A model generated the notes under the pieces. The model was not told the origin of the DNA. It saw only the letters and a program-made list of their open reading frames with translations, and searched no databases. From Firm-13 sp964579245 (GTDB lineage: Bacteria; Bacillota; Clostridia; Saccharofermentanales; Saccharofermentanaceae), in assembly GCA_964579245.1 (NCBI GenBank), contig CAZOFY010000069.1, forward strand, positions 1-12,241: a stretch of DNA of 12,241 nt, written 5' to 3'. The translations under genes were made by a program, and so were the position numbers. Below are positions 1-7,512 of this stretch, one piece after another. The stretch's first letter is position 1. Each line of letters begins with the position of its first letter.

Positions 1-165
1 CGGTGTTCCGTCTGCCGGTGTTCCGTCTGCCGGTGTTCCGTCTGCCGGTGTTCCGCCCGCCGGTGTTCCGTCTGCCGGTGTTCCGCCCGCCGGTGTTCCG
101 TCTGCCGGTGTTCCGTCTGCTGGTGTTCCATCTGCCGGAGTACCGCCTGCCGGAGCTCCGCCTGC
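1..165 (-). repeat. 15-bp tandem repeat (11 units) inside the prepilin gene
   Basis: Eleven contiguous 15-bp units run from the left edge to 165; on the minus strand the consensus is GCAGACGGAACACCG. Variants are mostly one or two substitutions: GAC/GGC changes alternate Asp and Gly, and the units at 136-165 are the most diverged. A twelfth, degenerate unit lies at 166-180. The unit length is a multiple of three, so gain or loss of copies would change protein length without a frameshift. The array may continue beyond base 1. Confidence 0.95.
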
Positions 166-405
166 CGGCGTGTCAACATCAGGCGCGTCAGCCGCAGGTG
201 TCCCGGGGTTACCAACAAACTTCAGCTTCTCAACCTGCTCACGAGCCGAATTATATCTCTCGTCGTGCTCGTCCACCACATCCGCGGCCCTTTGCGTTCT
301 TTGCATATAGGACGAAACGGAAACAGACATTGCGGCCGTAATAATCATGATAATAGCGATGGAAATAATCATTTCAATGAGTGTAAAGCCTTTGCGTGTT
401 TTCAT
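1..405 (-). CDS. Type IV prepilin-like protein with C-terminal PADGT repeats (partial, 3' end off the window)
   Basis: The first 135 codons are visible, starting at ATG 405 and still open at base 1. The N-terminus is a class III signal: a short basic leader (MKTRKG) followed by FTLIEM and a hydrophobic helix to about residue 30. Prepilin peptidase would cleave between G6 and F7, leaving the conserved Glu at mature position 5 (E11). Residues 31-65 form a polar, charged helix-like stretch. From about residue 66 the chain becomes Pro/Ala/Gly/Asp/Thr-rich, and residues 81-135 are eleven five-residue repeats (AGGAP, AGGTP, ADGTP). The start is supported by a purine-rich AAGGGGG sequence about 10 bases upstream. 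By family knowledge such proteins are inserted in the membrane, cleaved, and assembled into pili or pseudopili. No pilus assembly genes are in view, so the role (adhesion, secretion, competence) is open. The C-terminal domain is unseen. Confidence 0.85.
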   Translation of the reverse strand, partial: MKTRKGFTLIEMIISIAIIMIITAAMSVSVSSYMQRTQRAADVVDEHDERYNSAREQVEKLKFVGNPGTPAADAPDVDTPAGGAPAGGTPADGTPADGTPADGTPAGGTPADGTPAGGTPADGTPADGTPADGTP

Positions 406-457
406 AATTTCCGCCCCCTTATATATACAAGCTTTATCGCACTTTTTCTATGTAGTT

Positions 458-463
458 ATCATA
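458..463 (-). promoter_or_regulatory. Probable extended -10 promoter of the prepilin gene
   Basis: Read on the minus strand, 466-458 is TGTTATGAT, an extended -10 element (TGn plus TATGAT). It lies about 50 bases upstream of the prepilin ATG and would give a leader of roughly 45 bases. No good -35 hexamer sits 16-18 bases upstream (the best is TAGAAA), which fits an extended -10 promoter. The surrounding sequence is AT-rich. Confidence 0.4.
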
Positions 464-490
464 ACACCTCTTTGGATACATTTCTACCTA

Positions 491-596
491 TTTCTTCACA
501 TTTCCATCACAATTTACTTGTTTTTCACATTTTCTCCCTAAATATCTTGATATATCGCTATTTATAAAATTTTCCTTCTTTTTTTCTTCACAATTT
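491..596 (-). repeat. Iterated TGTGAAGAAA-like motif upstream of the prepilin promoter
   Basis: On the minus strand four similar short elements occur in the same orientation: AAATTGTGAAGAAA (596-583), AAAATGTGAAAAAC (533-520), AAATTGTGATGGAA (515-502) and GAAATGTGAAGAAA (504-491). They lie between the cca terminator and the putative prepilin -10. Their position suggests activator or repressor sites, but the region is AT-rich and part of the similarity could be chance. Confidence 0.35.
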
Positions 597-612
597 AAGG
601 GTGATTTTAAGC

Positions 613-637
613 AAAAAAAGGCCACCCGAGGGATGGC
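613..637 (-). terminator. Intrinsic terminator after cca
   Basis: On the minus strand GCCATCC (637-631) pairs with GGGTGGC (627-621) around a CTC loop, seven base pairs including one G-U, followed at once by a C and a run of Ts on the transcript (complement of 613-619). It lies 24 bases beyond the cca stop codon and would end the long minus-strand operon. There is no U-run on the other side, so it is read as acting in one direction. Confidence 0.8.
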
Positions 638-660
638 TTGTGATTTTATCATTTTGTTTT

Positions 661-2046
661 TTACTGGATGATGTTCTTCTTGCTTCTTTCTTGCACAAAA
701 AGAAGAAGCGGGTCTTTCTCGTTCACAATCGCGCCGTCCATAACGGCATGAAGTGCTTCGGACAAAAGTGTACCCATAACGGGTCCTTTAGGAATTCCGA
801 TTTGAATCAGGTCATCTCCCTTGATTGCCAACTCTTTCAAGGAGAAACATGCCTTTTCAGCCAGTATTTTCTCGAGTAGCTCATAGATCTTTGCCTGCTC
901 CTCGAGCCTGTATAGACTTTTCTCGGACTGTCCGAGTGTATCCGCGCGCTTCAAGGCCATCAGGCTCCGGAACATGTCTTCTCCAAACTGATGCAGGCGG
1001 CGGCGGATGATTCTCTCCGTCGGCTCAATATCCACATCATGCCAAAGGACTAGAACGTCGACTTCATTTTGCGTTTTTACGTCTGCTTTAAGTCGCTTCA
1101 GGACATCTGCGGCAATTTCTTTACTGATTTTCTGGTGTCCGTAGAAGTGGCCGACTCCCTCCTCATCCAGTCTGAAAGCACGTGGTTTTCCACTGTCATG
1201 GAACAATGCCGCCCAACGCAGAGATCTCTGCGGCGGGACATTCTTCAGGACAACGGCAGTATGAGTCAGCACATCATATTTATGATGCGGGTTATGCTGC
1301 TGAAAATTCTTCATAGGGAGAAGCTCTGGAATCACAACTCCAAGGATATCGACATAGTGTACAAGGATCTGATCAGCGAACTCACCGCATAGCAGCCCTC
1401 CAAGCTCTGCATACACTCTCTCCACTGAGATTTTGCGCAAAAGCCTGCGGTGACGGAACAAACATTTTCTCGTTGCTTCTTCGATTGGAAATCCGAGCAC
1501 GGCCGAAAACCGCAACGCCCGAAGAATGCGGAGTGCATCCTCCTGCAATCGCTTGTCGGGATCTCCGACGGCGCGGATCACCCTGTTCCCCAAATCTTCT
1601 TCGCCACCGACATGATCAATGATATCACCGTCGATCGTCATGGCGAGAGCGTTGATGGTGAAATCCCTTCTTCGTACGTCCTCTGCCAGTGATCTTGTAA
1701 AGGTTACCGTTTGCGGTCTTCTTGCATCGACATAGTCACCATCGACTCGATACGTCGTGATTTCAATAGGTCTTCCGGAAGATATAACCGTTACGGTTCC
1801 GTGCGAAATACCTGTCGGAACGCAAGTGAATGCGCGAAAAACCGAGAGTACCTCCTCCGGTGTCGCATCAGTCGCCAAATCAAAATCAGCCGGCAAGCCG
1901 CCCAGGAGAAAATCCCGGACGGCTCCACCGACCAAATAGGCCTCAAATCCATGTTCATGTAAGGTCCGCATGCAATCGCGGATCGGTGTCGGTATGCGGT
2001 GGGTGTGACTCGAGATATCAGGCGTATGTACAATTCCCTCTTCCAA
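661..2046 (-). CDS. cca: CCA tRNA nucleotidyltransferase (class II, HD-domain type)
   Basis: The enzyme adds or repairs the 3'-terminal CCA of tRNAs from CTP and ATP in the cytoplasm. The 461-residue length is usual for the HD-containing bacterial form. The class II polymerase head is plain: GGAVRD at 40-45, metal-binding D54 and D56 (DFD), RRRDFTINA at 125-133, and EDALRILRALRF at 169-180. An HD domain follows, with HNPHHKYDVLTHT at 251-263, HD at 283-284 in LFHDSGKP, and H304. This domain is linked to phosphohydrolase activity in relatives, which has not been shown for this protein. Translation begins at a TTG at 2046, because the first in-frame ATG lies 25 codons later, inside the conserved region, while a perfect AGGAGG sits 8 bases upstream of the TTG. 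It is the last gene of the exporter operon, 33 bases after the MacB-type permease, with its terminator just downstream. Placing a housekeeping tRNA gene behind exporters is unusual but need not be functional. Confidence 0.95.
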   Translation of the reverse strand: MEEGIVHTPDISSHTHRIPTPIRDCMRTLHEHGFEAYLVGGAVRDFLLGGLPADFDLATDATPEEVLSVFRAFTCVPTGISHGTVTVISSGRPIEITTYRVDGDYVDARRPQTVTFTRSLAEDVRRRDFTINALAMTIDGDIIDHVGGEEDLGNRVIRAVGDPDKRLQEDALRILRALRFSAVLGFPIEEATRKCLFRHRRLLRKISVERVYAELGGLLCGEFADQILVHYVDILGVVIPELLPMKNFQQHNPHHKYDVLTHTAVVLKNVPPQRSLRWAALFHDSGKPRAFRLDEEGVGHFYGHQKISKEIAADVLKRLKADVKTQNEVDVLVLWHDVDIEPTERIIRRRLHQFGEDMFRSLMALKRADTLGQSEKSLYRLEEQAKIYELLEKILAEKACFSLKELAIKGDDLIQIGIPKGPVMGTLLSEALHAVMDGAIVNEKDPLLLFVQERSKKNIIQ

Positions 2047-2054
2047 AAGTCAGC

Positions 2055-2060
2055 CCTCCT
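2055..2060 (-). promoter_or_regulatory. Shine-Dalgarno site that fixes the TTG start of cca
   Basis: The minus strand reads AGGAGG here, 8 bases before the TTG at 2046. This strong match decides the start, since no ATG or GTG at a suitable distance competes. It lies in the 33-base gap after the MacB-type permease. Confidence 0.8.
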
Positions 2061-2079
2061 ACCTCATCTGACAAAAGCT

Positions 2080-3267
2080 TCACTCGTAGCGCAGTGCATC
2101 AATCGGCCTGAGCTTGGCGGCTTTATTCGCCGGATAGATTCCAAATATCACACCGATCGCCAGCGAAAAGCCGATCGCCAATGCAGAAACAGGAAGGGAT
2201 AGTCCAAGCTGTAAATTCATGATACCACCAAGTATCTGCATTAGCACGCCGCCCAGAAGGAGTCCGATCAGCCCGCCCAGGACAGAGATTGCAACGGCCT
2301 CAATCAGAAACTGAATCAGAATGTCTGACCGCTTGGCTCCGATCGCCTTCCGGATACCGATCTCTCTTGTTCTTTCCGTGACAGATACCAGCATGATATT
2401 CATAATCCCGATGCCTCCTACGACAAGAGAAATACTGGCAATGCCTCCAAGAAGCGCCGACATCGTTCCCATCACGCTGTTAAAGGCAGAGAGGATGTCT
2501 CCCATATTGAAAACACTGTAGCCCTTCTGATCATCGTCTTCATACGAGAAAGGTTTCACATTCCTGTCCAGAAACGCTTCCAATGTCTCTCTTGCCTGAT
2601 CGACAGACTCGACAGACGATGCCGTTGCATTGAATGACATAATCGAAGTCTGCTTCAAGAGCCGCTGTGCCGTCGTTATCGGAATGTAAACATAAGTGTC
2701 ATATGAAGTCATCGATCCCTGGGTCTGCGGTTCTAAAACACCAATGACAGTAAAGGATTTCCCGAGCATATTGAAGGTATTTCCGATGACATCTGTCTGC
2801 CCGAAAAGATCCTTTGCAATCCCCTCACCAATAACGGCAACGGAAAGGCGGTCCGCATTATCCATGTCATCGATAAAACGGCCGGATGCGACCTTAACAC
2901 CGTCGACCTTCCGGGAATTGACGGTAACACCGGTGACATCGGCATCCGAAGAGTTGCCCGCCGCGGTCGCGACTCCGTTCCCGGAGACTGTCGGGGCAAT
3001 CAATGCAACTCCGTCCTTATTCTGCAGTGCCTCCAGATCCTCTAGGGAAATGTAGTAAGGCCGCGGGCTCATGATCGTGACCATGAGCTTGCTCCCTCCA
3101 ATGTCCTCGATCTGTGAAGTCACTTCATCTGTCGCGCCCTGAACGATGCCGACCAGAAGAGTTACGGAGAGGACACCGATAATGATGCCTAGCATGGTGA
3201 GGAAAGAGCGCATTTTGTTACTGAGAATAGCCGAAAAAGCCATTTTGATTGCTTGTGTGATCTTCAT
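2080..3267 (-). CDS. MacB/FtsX-family ABC transporter permease
   Basis: This is the membrane subunit of a MacB-type exporter. Such proteins have four transmembrane helices and do not make a classical channel; they transmit ATPase movements to an extracytoplasmic domain and the adaptor. The 395 residues match stand-alone Gram-positive members: helix 1 at about 21-44, a large extracytoplasmic MacB_PCD-like domain at about 45-262, then helices near 266-294, 318-346 and 357-379. The family hallmark TERTREIGIRKAIGAK follows helix 2 (298-312), and the C-terminus has the typical YPANKAAKLRPIDALRYE. The ATG at 3267 overlaps the ATPase stop by four bases (ATGA) and has a long GAGGAGGAG ribosome site upstream. 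It is expected to pair with the ATPase at 3264-3959 and the adaptor at 3967-5490. Substrate unknown; relatives export peptides, macrolides or lipoproteins. Confidence 0.93.
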   Translation of the reverse strand: MKITQAIKMAFSAILSNKMRSFLTMLGIIIGVLSVTLLVGIVQGATDEVTSQIEDIGGSKLMVTIMSPRPYYISLEDLEALQNKDGVALIAPTVSGNGVATAAGNSSDADVTGVTVNSRKVDGVKVASGRFIDDMDNADRLSVAVIGEGIAKDLFGQTDVIGNTFNMLGKSFTVIGVLEPQTQGSMTSYDTYVYIPITTAQRLLKQTSIMSFNATASSVESVDQARETLEAFLDRNVKPFSYEDDDQKGYSVFNMGDILSAFNSVMGTMSALLGGIASISLVVGGIGIMNIMLVSVTERTREIGIRKAIGAKRSDILIQFLIEAVAISVLGGLIGLLLGGVLMQILGGIMNLQLGLSLPVSALAIGFSLAIGVIFGIYPANKAAKLRPIDALRYE

Positions 3268-3959
3268 AGCGTCTTCTCCTCCTCTCCGTACTTGCTGTCA
3301 GAGACAATCCTGCCGTCAATCAGTCGGACGCGCCGGTCAGCCTGTGAGGCGATGTGATCATCGTGAGTGATCAGAATAATGGTATTCCCGGCTTCATGGA
3401 GTTCACGAAGCAATGCCAGGATATCCCTGCTGGAAGCAGAATCAAGATTTCCGGTCGGCTCATCGGCCAGGATAATTGCCGGATTTGTCACCAGAGCTCG
3501 GGCGATCGCAACACGTTGCTGCTGTCCGCCCGACAATTGATTCGGGCGATGTGAGATTCGAGAAGCGAGACCGACTCTCGTCAGTGCTTCTTTCGCCCGT
3601 TGTTTTCTATGCGTCACTCCATGCCCCTGATAAATCAGAGGAAGCTCGACATTTTCCAGAGCTGTCAGCTTCTGGAGCAGATTGAACTGCTGGAAGATGA
3701 AGCCGATCTCTTTATTACGGATCACCGCCATCTGGTTATCTGTGTACGAAGCAATATTTTGTCCGCGAAGAATGTATTCCCCCTCGTCAGCACCATCCAG
3801 ACAACCAATGATGTTCATCAGTGTTGATTTGCCACTGCCCGAGGCTCCGATGATCGCGACAAATTCGTGTTCGTCGATGACCATCGACAGATCGTCGACC
3901 GCATGGACGGTCTCTCCGCCGAGTTCATAGGTTTTTCTGATATTTCGAAGCTCAATCAT
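3264..3959 (-). CDS. MacB/LolD-type ABC transporter ATP-binding protein
   Basis: This is the cytoplasmic motor of the MacAB-like exporter. All nucleotide-binding motifs are present in 231 residues: Walker A GASGSGKST (38-46), Q-loop Q90 in FIFQQFNLL, signature LSGGQ (142-146), Walker B ILADEP with catalytic E167, D-loop NLD (171-173) and switch H199. The DEPTGNLDS wording and the full-length LolD/MacB pattern separate it from the other two ATPases of this window, which are of the ABC-2 partner type. The start at 3959 lies 7 bases after the adaptor stop, with AGG about 12 bases upstream inside the end of the adaptor gene. Its stop overlaps the permease start, implying translational coupling and a 1:1 complex. 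Confidence 0.94.
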   Translation of the reverse strand: MIELRNIRKTYELGGETVHAVDDLSMVIDEHEFVAIIGASGSGKSTLMNIIGCLDGADEGEYILRGQNIASYTDNQMAVIRNKEIGFIFQQFNLLQKLTALENVELPLIYQGHGVTHRKQRAKEALTRVGLASRISHRPNQLSGGQQQRVAIARALVTNPAIILADEPTGNLDSASSRDILALLRELHEAGNTIILITHDDHIASQADRRVRLIDGRIVSDSKYGEEEKTL

Positions 3960-3966
3960 TTGCGGA

Positions 3967-5490
3967 TCAACCTCCCATTCCGGCGGCCTGTATTCTCATC
4001 AGGGAGTCCAAGCCGGTTTCCGCATTCAAGTCCTGGATGTATTGTCCTTCGGTCAAGCCGGATAGGACCTCCGCTTCGGCTCCGGTATATAGGCCGATTG
4101 TGATCTTTGTCTCTACCGGCAATGCTGTCAGGGAATCCTTGGCTGTCGGCGGCGGGACGACCATAACGTATTTTTCCCCGTCGATTGTCTTGATACAGCT
4201 GGCCGGGATCACGATAACATCGCTCTTTGAGGCGGTGAGTATATCGGCGCGGCCGCTCATGCCGTGATAAACGCCTTCGAAATCATCCATCAGAACAGTG
4301 ACGTCATATGTCGTAACACCACCGCTTGCTGTGCCAACTGCAGAAATCTTGGTAACCGAACCGGAGAAAACGCGATTCTGCAAAGCGTCAAAAATAATGT
4401 TTGCTGATTGTCCGACCTGTACATTCGCGATGTCCAATTCGTCGACGGCGACCTTAATTTCCATGGCATCAGAACCTTTGATTGTCACCAGCAGCATATC
4501 TTCCTGAACCGGCGTGTTTATTGCGGCGGTAAGACCGGAAAGAATCCCGTCAGCGGGGGAGACAATTTGCATCTGTGATTTCTGTGCCTTCTTCTCCTCG
4601 ATGTCCTTCATCGTTTCCCGGCGAGAATCGAGAAGATCATAATAAGAATCGGGATAAACGGAATCCTTGAGGTATGCAAGTTGCGAGGAAGCAGATACCT
4701 TATCGTTTACCTTAACGTTGACCTCGGAAATAACTCCCATTTCTGCCGTGATCAAATACGGTGCGTGGATCGAAAGACTGCCCGAAGCTATGGCATTCCC
4801 GTCATTATCCGTCACGCTTACCGTCGATCCCGTCTCATACGCTTCATCTGTAATCAGAATAATTGCTTCTGATCCTGAGATCTGAGCGATCGAGCCACTG
4901 ACAGTCTTCTCTCCGATAACGATTTTCACCGTCTCGCCAGCCTTCCTATTATCGGAAGGAATGCGGATTTCCATCTTATTATCGGCGGAAATCAGAAAAA
5001 GAGCGCCGCTGTTTTCCATCGCGGCAGAAACCTCTTGATTTTTCTCGACATAAACAGCCTTGACACGACCTGCAACCGGTGTGTTGATATTGGACGACTT
5101 CATCGCGCCTGCCGACTGAAGCTGAGAATCGATATCGTCCAGCTTTGCATCGAGTGTGTCGATTTCATCATCGACTTTATCATTTTTCAGAATGACAAGT
5201 ACATCACCCTTCTTGACAACATCACCATTTTTGAAAGGAAGCTCACTGATTGTCGCGTCAAAGGGTGCGTATACATCAACCTTATTGACAGAGTCAACCG
5301 GTCCGCTTGCCTGAACGACTACCTCGATCGTGTCCTTTGCAACCACAACACTCGGAACAACGCTGTCCAGGATCTTCTTGGTTTGCTCGACCGCGTTGTA
5401 GATTGTGTAAGTGCCAAGTCCGATAATGGCAGCAATAATCCCCAGAACAACCCATTTTATCCATTTTCTTTTCTTCTTTTTCTCAGCCAT
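3967..5490 (-). CDS. MacA/HlyD-like adaptor (membrane fusion protein) with two lipoyl-hairpin modules
   Basis: This is the extracytoplasmic partner of the MacB-type permease. After a very basic start (MAEKKKKRKW) there is one membrane anchor at about 11-32 and no lipobox cysteine, as in Gram-positive adaptors. A first half-lipoyl segment at 71-101 (DATISELPFKNGDVVKKGD) is followed by a short helical hairpin (104-128) and its partner half (135-167, TPVAGRVKAVYVEKNQEV). The pattern repeats: half-lipoyl at 241-275, charged helix 280-308 (DSRRETMKDIEEKKAQKSQ) and SPADGILSGL plus partner at 309-338. A beta-barrel domain (about 340-420) and a membrane-proximal domain (421-490) complete the chain. 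The doubling and 507-residue length are larger than a simple one-module adaptor. ATG 5490 has AGAGGT about 7 bases upstream and lies 43 bases after the preceding permease. Confidence 0.9.
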   Translation of the reverse strand: MAEKKKKRKWIKWVVLGIIAAIIGLGTYTIYNAVEQTKKILDSVVPSVVVAKDTIEVVVQASGPVDSVNKVDVYAPFDATISELPFKNGDVVKKGDVLVILKNDKVDDEIDTLDAKLDDIDSQLQSAGAMKSSNINTPVAGRVKAVYVEKNQEVSAAMENSGALFLISADNKMEIRIPSDNRKAGETVKIVIGEKTVSGSIAQISGSEAIILITDEAYETGSTVSVTDNDGNAIASGSLSIHAPYLITAEMGVISEVNVKVNDKVSASSQLAYLKDSVYPDSYYDLLDSRRETMKDIEEKKAQKSQMQIVSPADGILSGLTAAINTPVQEDMLLVTIKGSDAMEIKVAVDELDIANVQVGQSANIIFDALQNRVFSGSVTKISAVGTASGGVTTYDVTVLMDDFEGVYHGMSGRADILTASKSDVIVIPASCIKTIDGEKYVMVVPPPTAKDSLTALPVETKITIGLYTGAEAEVLSGLTEGQYIQDLNAETGLDSLMRIQAAGMGG

Positions 5491-5533
5491 TTTTCTACCT
5501 CTTTCTATGTCAATATTTCTATATACCCAGAAA

Positions 5534-6406
5534 TCAGCGCAGGTTTGTCCGGCGCTTTATCCAATAGGTGGTCAGCAAATAAACCAAAACGATGATAACC
5601 GGCATCACGAGCCATGTACCGATTCCCACGCGAAACGGAAGGTTGTTGACGGGGTCTTTCGGCACGGCAAGAATCGTGTTGATAAAACTCGTATCCACAC
5701 CCGCCGCGACAAATCGCCATCCCGTGATTCTGTCATTCTGTATCGTCATTTCAAGGGAAAAGGGGATGAAGAGTATCGACAACATGCTGATGATCTGCAA
5801 AGCAATGTATTCAGCAAAGCCGACAAGAATGACACCAAACACACCCGCGCGACGAAAAACCGGAGAAGTGCCGGCCAATATTGCAAAGTATATGGTCTCC
5901 ATCGATAAAACGGCAGAAATAATTTGCAACAGTAAAAATACAAGAAAATACGGACCGATCTGATTGCCAAGTCCGATGATATTGGCAAACATATGGATAC
6001 CCACCGGAACGCGGGCAAAAAATGACAGGGAGTGATCCGGTACACTCTCGGCAAGAGCAACGACCACGCCGGCGGTCGAAATCAGCACAGACAAGACAGA
6101 CCAGAAGCAGCCGACAAGAATCTTGCTCAGAAGCAAGGCGGATGGCTTGACTGGAAGAGAATGTGTCAAATACGCTTCATCCGAACACATACTCCGGTAA
6201 AAGCGCCATACAATCAACGAAGTCGTGACGATCTCCTGAGCAAGAATAACAAGTACGAGGAGAACCGAAGACAGCTCTGACAGAGAACCACTTGAGATCA
6301 TACTTACAGTGATTTGTACAATCAGAAGACCGATCGTCACAAGATACACAATCGGTATGACACGGGCGGTAGCCTGCAGCTCATGCTTCAATAGTTTTCC
6401 GAACAT
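5534..6406 (-). CDS. ABC-2-like transporter permease partnered with a GntR/ATPase pair
   Basis: This is a 290-residue integral membrane protein with about six predicted helices (near 16-37, 45-66, 92-118, 152-178, 188-216 and 262-282). The segment FYRSMCSDEAYLTHSLPVKP (69-88) between helices 2 and 3 resembles the 'DE.YL..TLPV' stretch seen in many clostridial permeases next to YtrA-type regulators and their ATPases. It should form the membrane part of the transporter powered by the ATPase at 6388-7095, whose end it overlaps by 19 bases. A strong GAGGAGG lies 8 bases before ATG 6406. The substrate is unknown. In Bacillus the analogous YtrBC-type systems respond to cell-wall antibiotics; whether this one does is inference. 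Confidence 0.85.
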   Translation of the reverse strand: MFGKLLKHELQATARVIPIVYLVTIGLLIVQITVSMISSGSLSELSSVLLVLVILAQEIVTTSLIVWRFYRSMCSDEAYLTHSLPVKPSALLLSKILVGCFWSVLSVLISTAGVVVALAESVPDHSLSFFARVPVGIHMFANIIGLGNQIGPYFLVFLLLQIISAVLSMETIYFAILAGTSPVFRRAGVFGVILVGFAEYIALQIISMLSILFIPFSLEMTIQNDRITGWRFVAAGVDTSFINTILAVPKDPVNNLPFRVGIGTWLVMPVIIVLVYLLTTYWIKRRTNLR

Positions 6407-7095
6407 GCAAACACCTCCTCAAAAAGCTCCTCGACACTTTTTCCGTATTTTTCCCTGATCAGCTCGACATCGTCGTACAACTTAATATGTCCGTCTCCGA
6501 GAAAAATCACCCGGTCAAACACCCTCTCGATCTCGTTGATCATATGTGTCGCGAAAAGCATTACTGCATCCTCGCGATACTGCCTTAACGTCACATCCAA
6601 GATCACATTTCGGGTAACCGGATCGACGCTTGCCAGGGGCTCATCCAGAAGATATATCTTCGCGTCTCTGGACAATGTCAGAGCGATCTGAAGCTTGTCC
6701 TGCATACCCTTTGACATATCACGGATCGCGCTCTTCTCGTCGATACGAAACTGCCGAATCATCTCGATCGCCCTTTTCTCATCAAAGTCAGCAAAAAAAT
6801 CCTTGAAATAACGGATCGCATCGACAGGACGAACCCAGTGTGCCAGATAATTCCGATCCGGAAGATAGGCAACGAGAGACTTGGTCTCTATGCCGGGCTT
6901 TAGCCCGTTAATCAAAACCGAACCTTGATACTTACTTGTAAGACCGGCAAGGATCTTCATTAACGTTGTTTTCCCCGTGCCGTTCGGCCCCAGAAGTCCG
7001 ACAATATGCCCGGGCTCGATCGCCAGACTAAGGTCCGAGAGAACGACCTTGTTCCCATAGCTCATTGTCAGATTCTCGATCTGAATTCCCGTCAT
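6388..7095 (-). CDS. ABC transporter ATP-binding protein (YtrB-like)
   Basis: This 235-residue ATPase has Walker A GPNGTGKTT (36-44), Walker B IYLLDEP (147-153) with catalytic E152, and switch H184 in ATHMINEIE. The signature is the non-consensus MSKGM (127-131) rather than LSGGQ, and the Q-loop region reads AYLPDRN (76-82) with no glutamine at the usual place. Both are recurring variations in ATPases paired with GntR-linked ABC-2 permeases, so they do not by themselves suggest loss of activity. ATG 7095 overlaps the regulator's stop by four bases (ATGA), and GGAG lies about 5 bases upstream. With the 5534-6406 permease it should form one transporter, co-controlled by the regulator. Confidence 0.92.
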   Translation of the reverse strand: MTGIQIENLTMSYGNKVVLSDLSLAIEPGHIVGLLGPNGTGKTTLMKILAGLTSKYQGSVLINGLKPGIETKSLVAYLPDRNYLAHWVRPVDAIRYFKDFFADFDEKRAIEMIRQFRIDEKSAIRDMSKGMQDKLQIALTLSRDAKIYLLDEPLASVDPVTRNVILDVTLRQYREDAVMLFATHMINEIERVFDRVIFLGDGHIKLYDDVELIREKYGKSVEELFEEVFACSENY

Positions 7096-7466
7096 AAAGC
7101 TCCATCCTTCTCAGCGCGTATGCGCAGTAGTTTCTCACAATCTTCCGGCCGAAGACCCAGCTGGCGCATGTTCAGCAGAAACCCGTCGACCTCCCGGCTA
7201 ATCAACGCATCCCTTGCGCTGCGAATCACCTTCTCGTCCGAAGTAATAAATCGTCCGCTGGTGCGTTCCGCATACACAAGCCCCTCACGTTCCAGGTCAG
7301 TCAGCGCGCGCTGGACCGTATTCGGATTGACTTTGTGTTGAACGGCCAGGTCACGTACGCTGAAGAGCCGATCGCCTGGTTTCCATTCGCCGCACGCTAT
7401 ACGGACCGTGAACAGACGGACAAGCTGCAGATAAATCGGCGTATTGGATTCGAAAAGGTTGTCCAT
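7092..7466 (-). CDS. GntR-family transcriptional regulator, YtrA subfamily
   Basis: This 124-residue regulator has an N-terminal winged helix-turn-helix at about 10-78: PIYLQLVRLF, then GEWKPGDRLFSVRDLA, the recognition region VNPNTVQRALTDLEREGLVY and the wing SGRFIT. Only a short helical tail (80-124) follows, the mark of the YtrA subfamily, which lacks the large effector domain of other GntR proteins. The frame is open further upstream to 7577, but ATG 7466 is chosen: it has AAGGAG 6 bases upstream, begins the family-typical sequence, and leaves the promoter and operator outside the gene. It is first in its operon and overlaps the ATPase start by four bases. A perfect inverted repeat 47 bases upstream is the likely binding site, implying autorepression. 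The inducing signal cannot be read from the sequence. Confidence 0.92.
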   Translation of the reverse strand: MDNLFESNTPIYLQLVRLFTVRIACGEWKPGDRLFSVRDLAVQHKVNPNTVQRALTDLEREGLVYAERTSGRFITSDEKVIRSARDALISREVDGFLLNMRQLGLRPEDCEKLLRIRAEKDGAL

Positions 7467-7512
7467 CAATTCTCCTTCTATGAAAAAATAGATTCGTTTC
7501 TCCGCTCTCATT

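Noticed and set aside
1..165. Short regular repeats as a possible CRISPR array
   Set aside because: The units are directly abutting 15-mers with no spacers and encode in-frame peptide repeats.
3..341. Plus-strand open frame of repeated FRLPV/FRPPV units
   Set aside because: It is the antisense shadow of the 15-bp repeat in the prepilin gene; the minus-strand frame has a prepilin signal and a ribosome site, this one has neither.
5491..5533. TTGACA and TATATA hexamers in the gap before the adaptor gene as an internal promoter
   Set aside because: The hexamers are in the wrong order and spacing relative to each other, and neither has a good partner element; read-through from the GntR promoter is simpler.
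5035..5595. Plus-strand open frame of 186 codons
   Set aside because: It lies antisense to the MacA-like adaptor, which has clear domain structure, and its translation has no recognisable motif.
5411..5908. Plus-strand open frame of 165 codons
   Set aside because: It is antisense to the adaptor and permease genes, is rich in basic and polar residues, and has no ribosome site or family resemblance.
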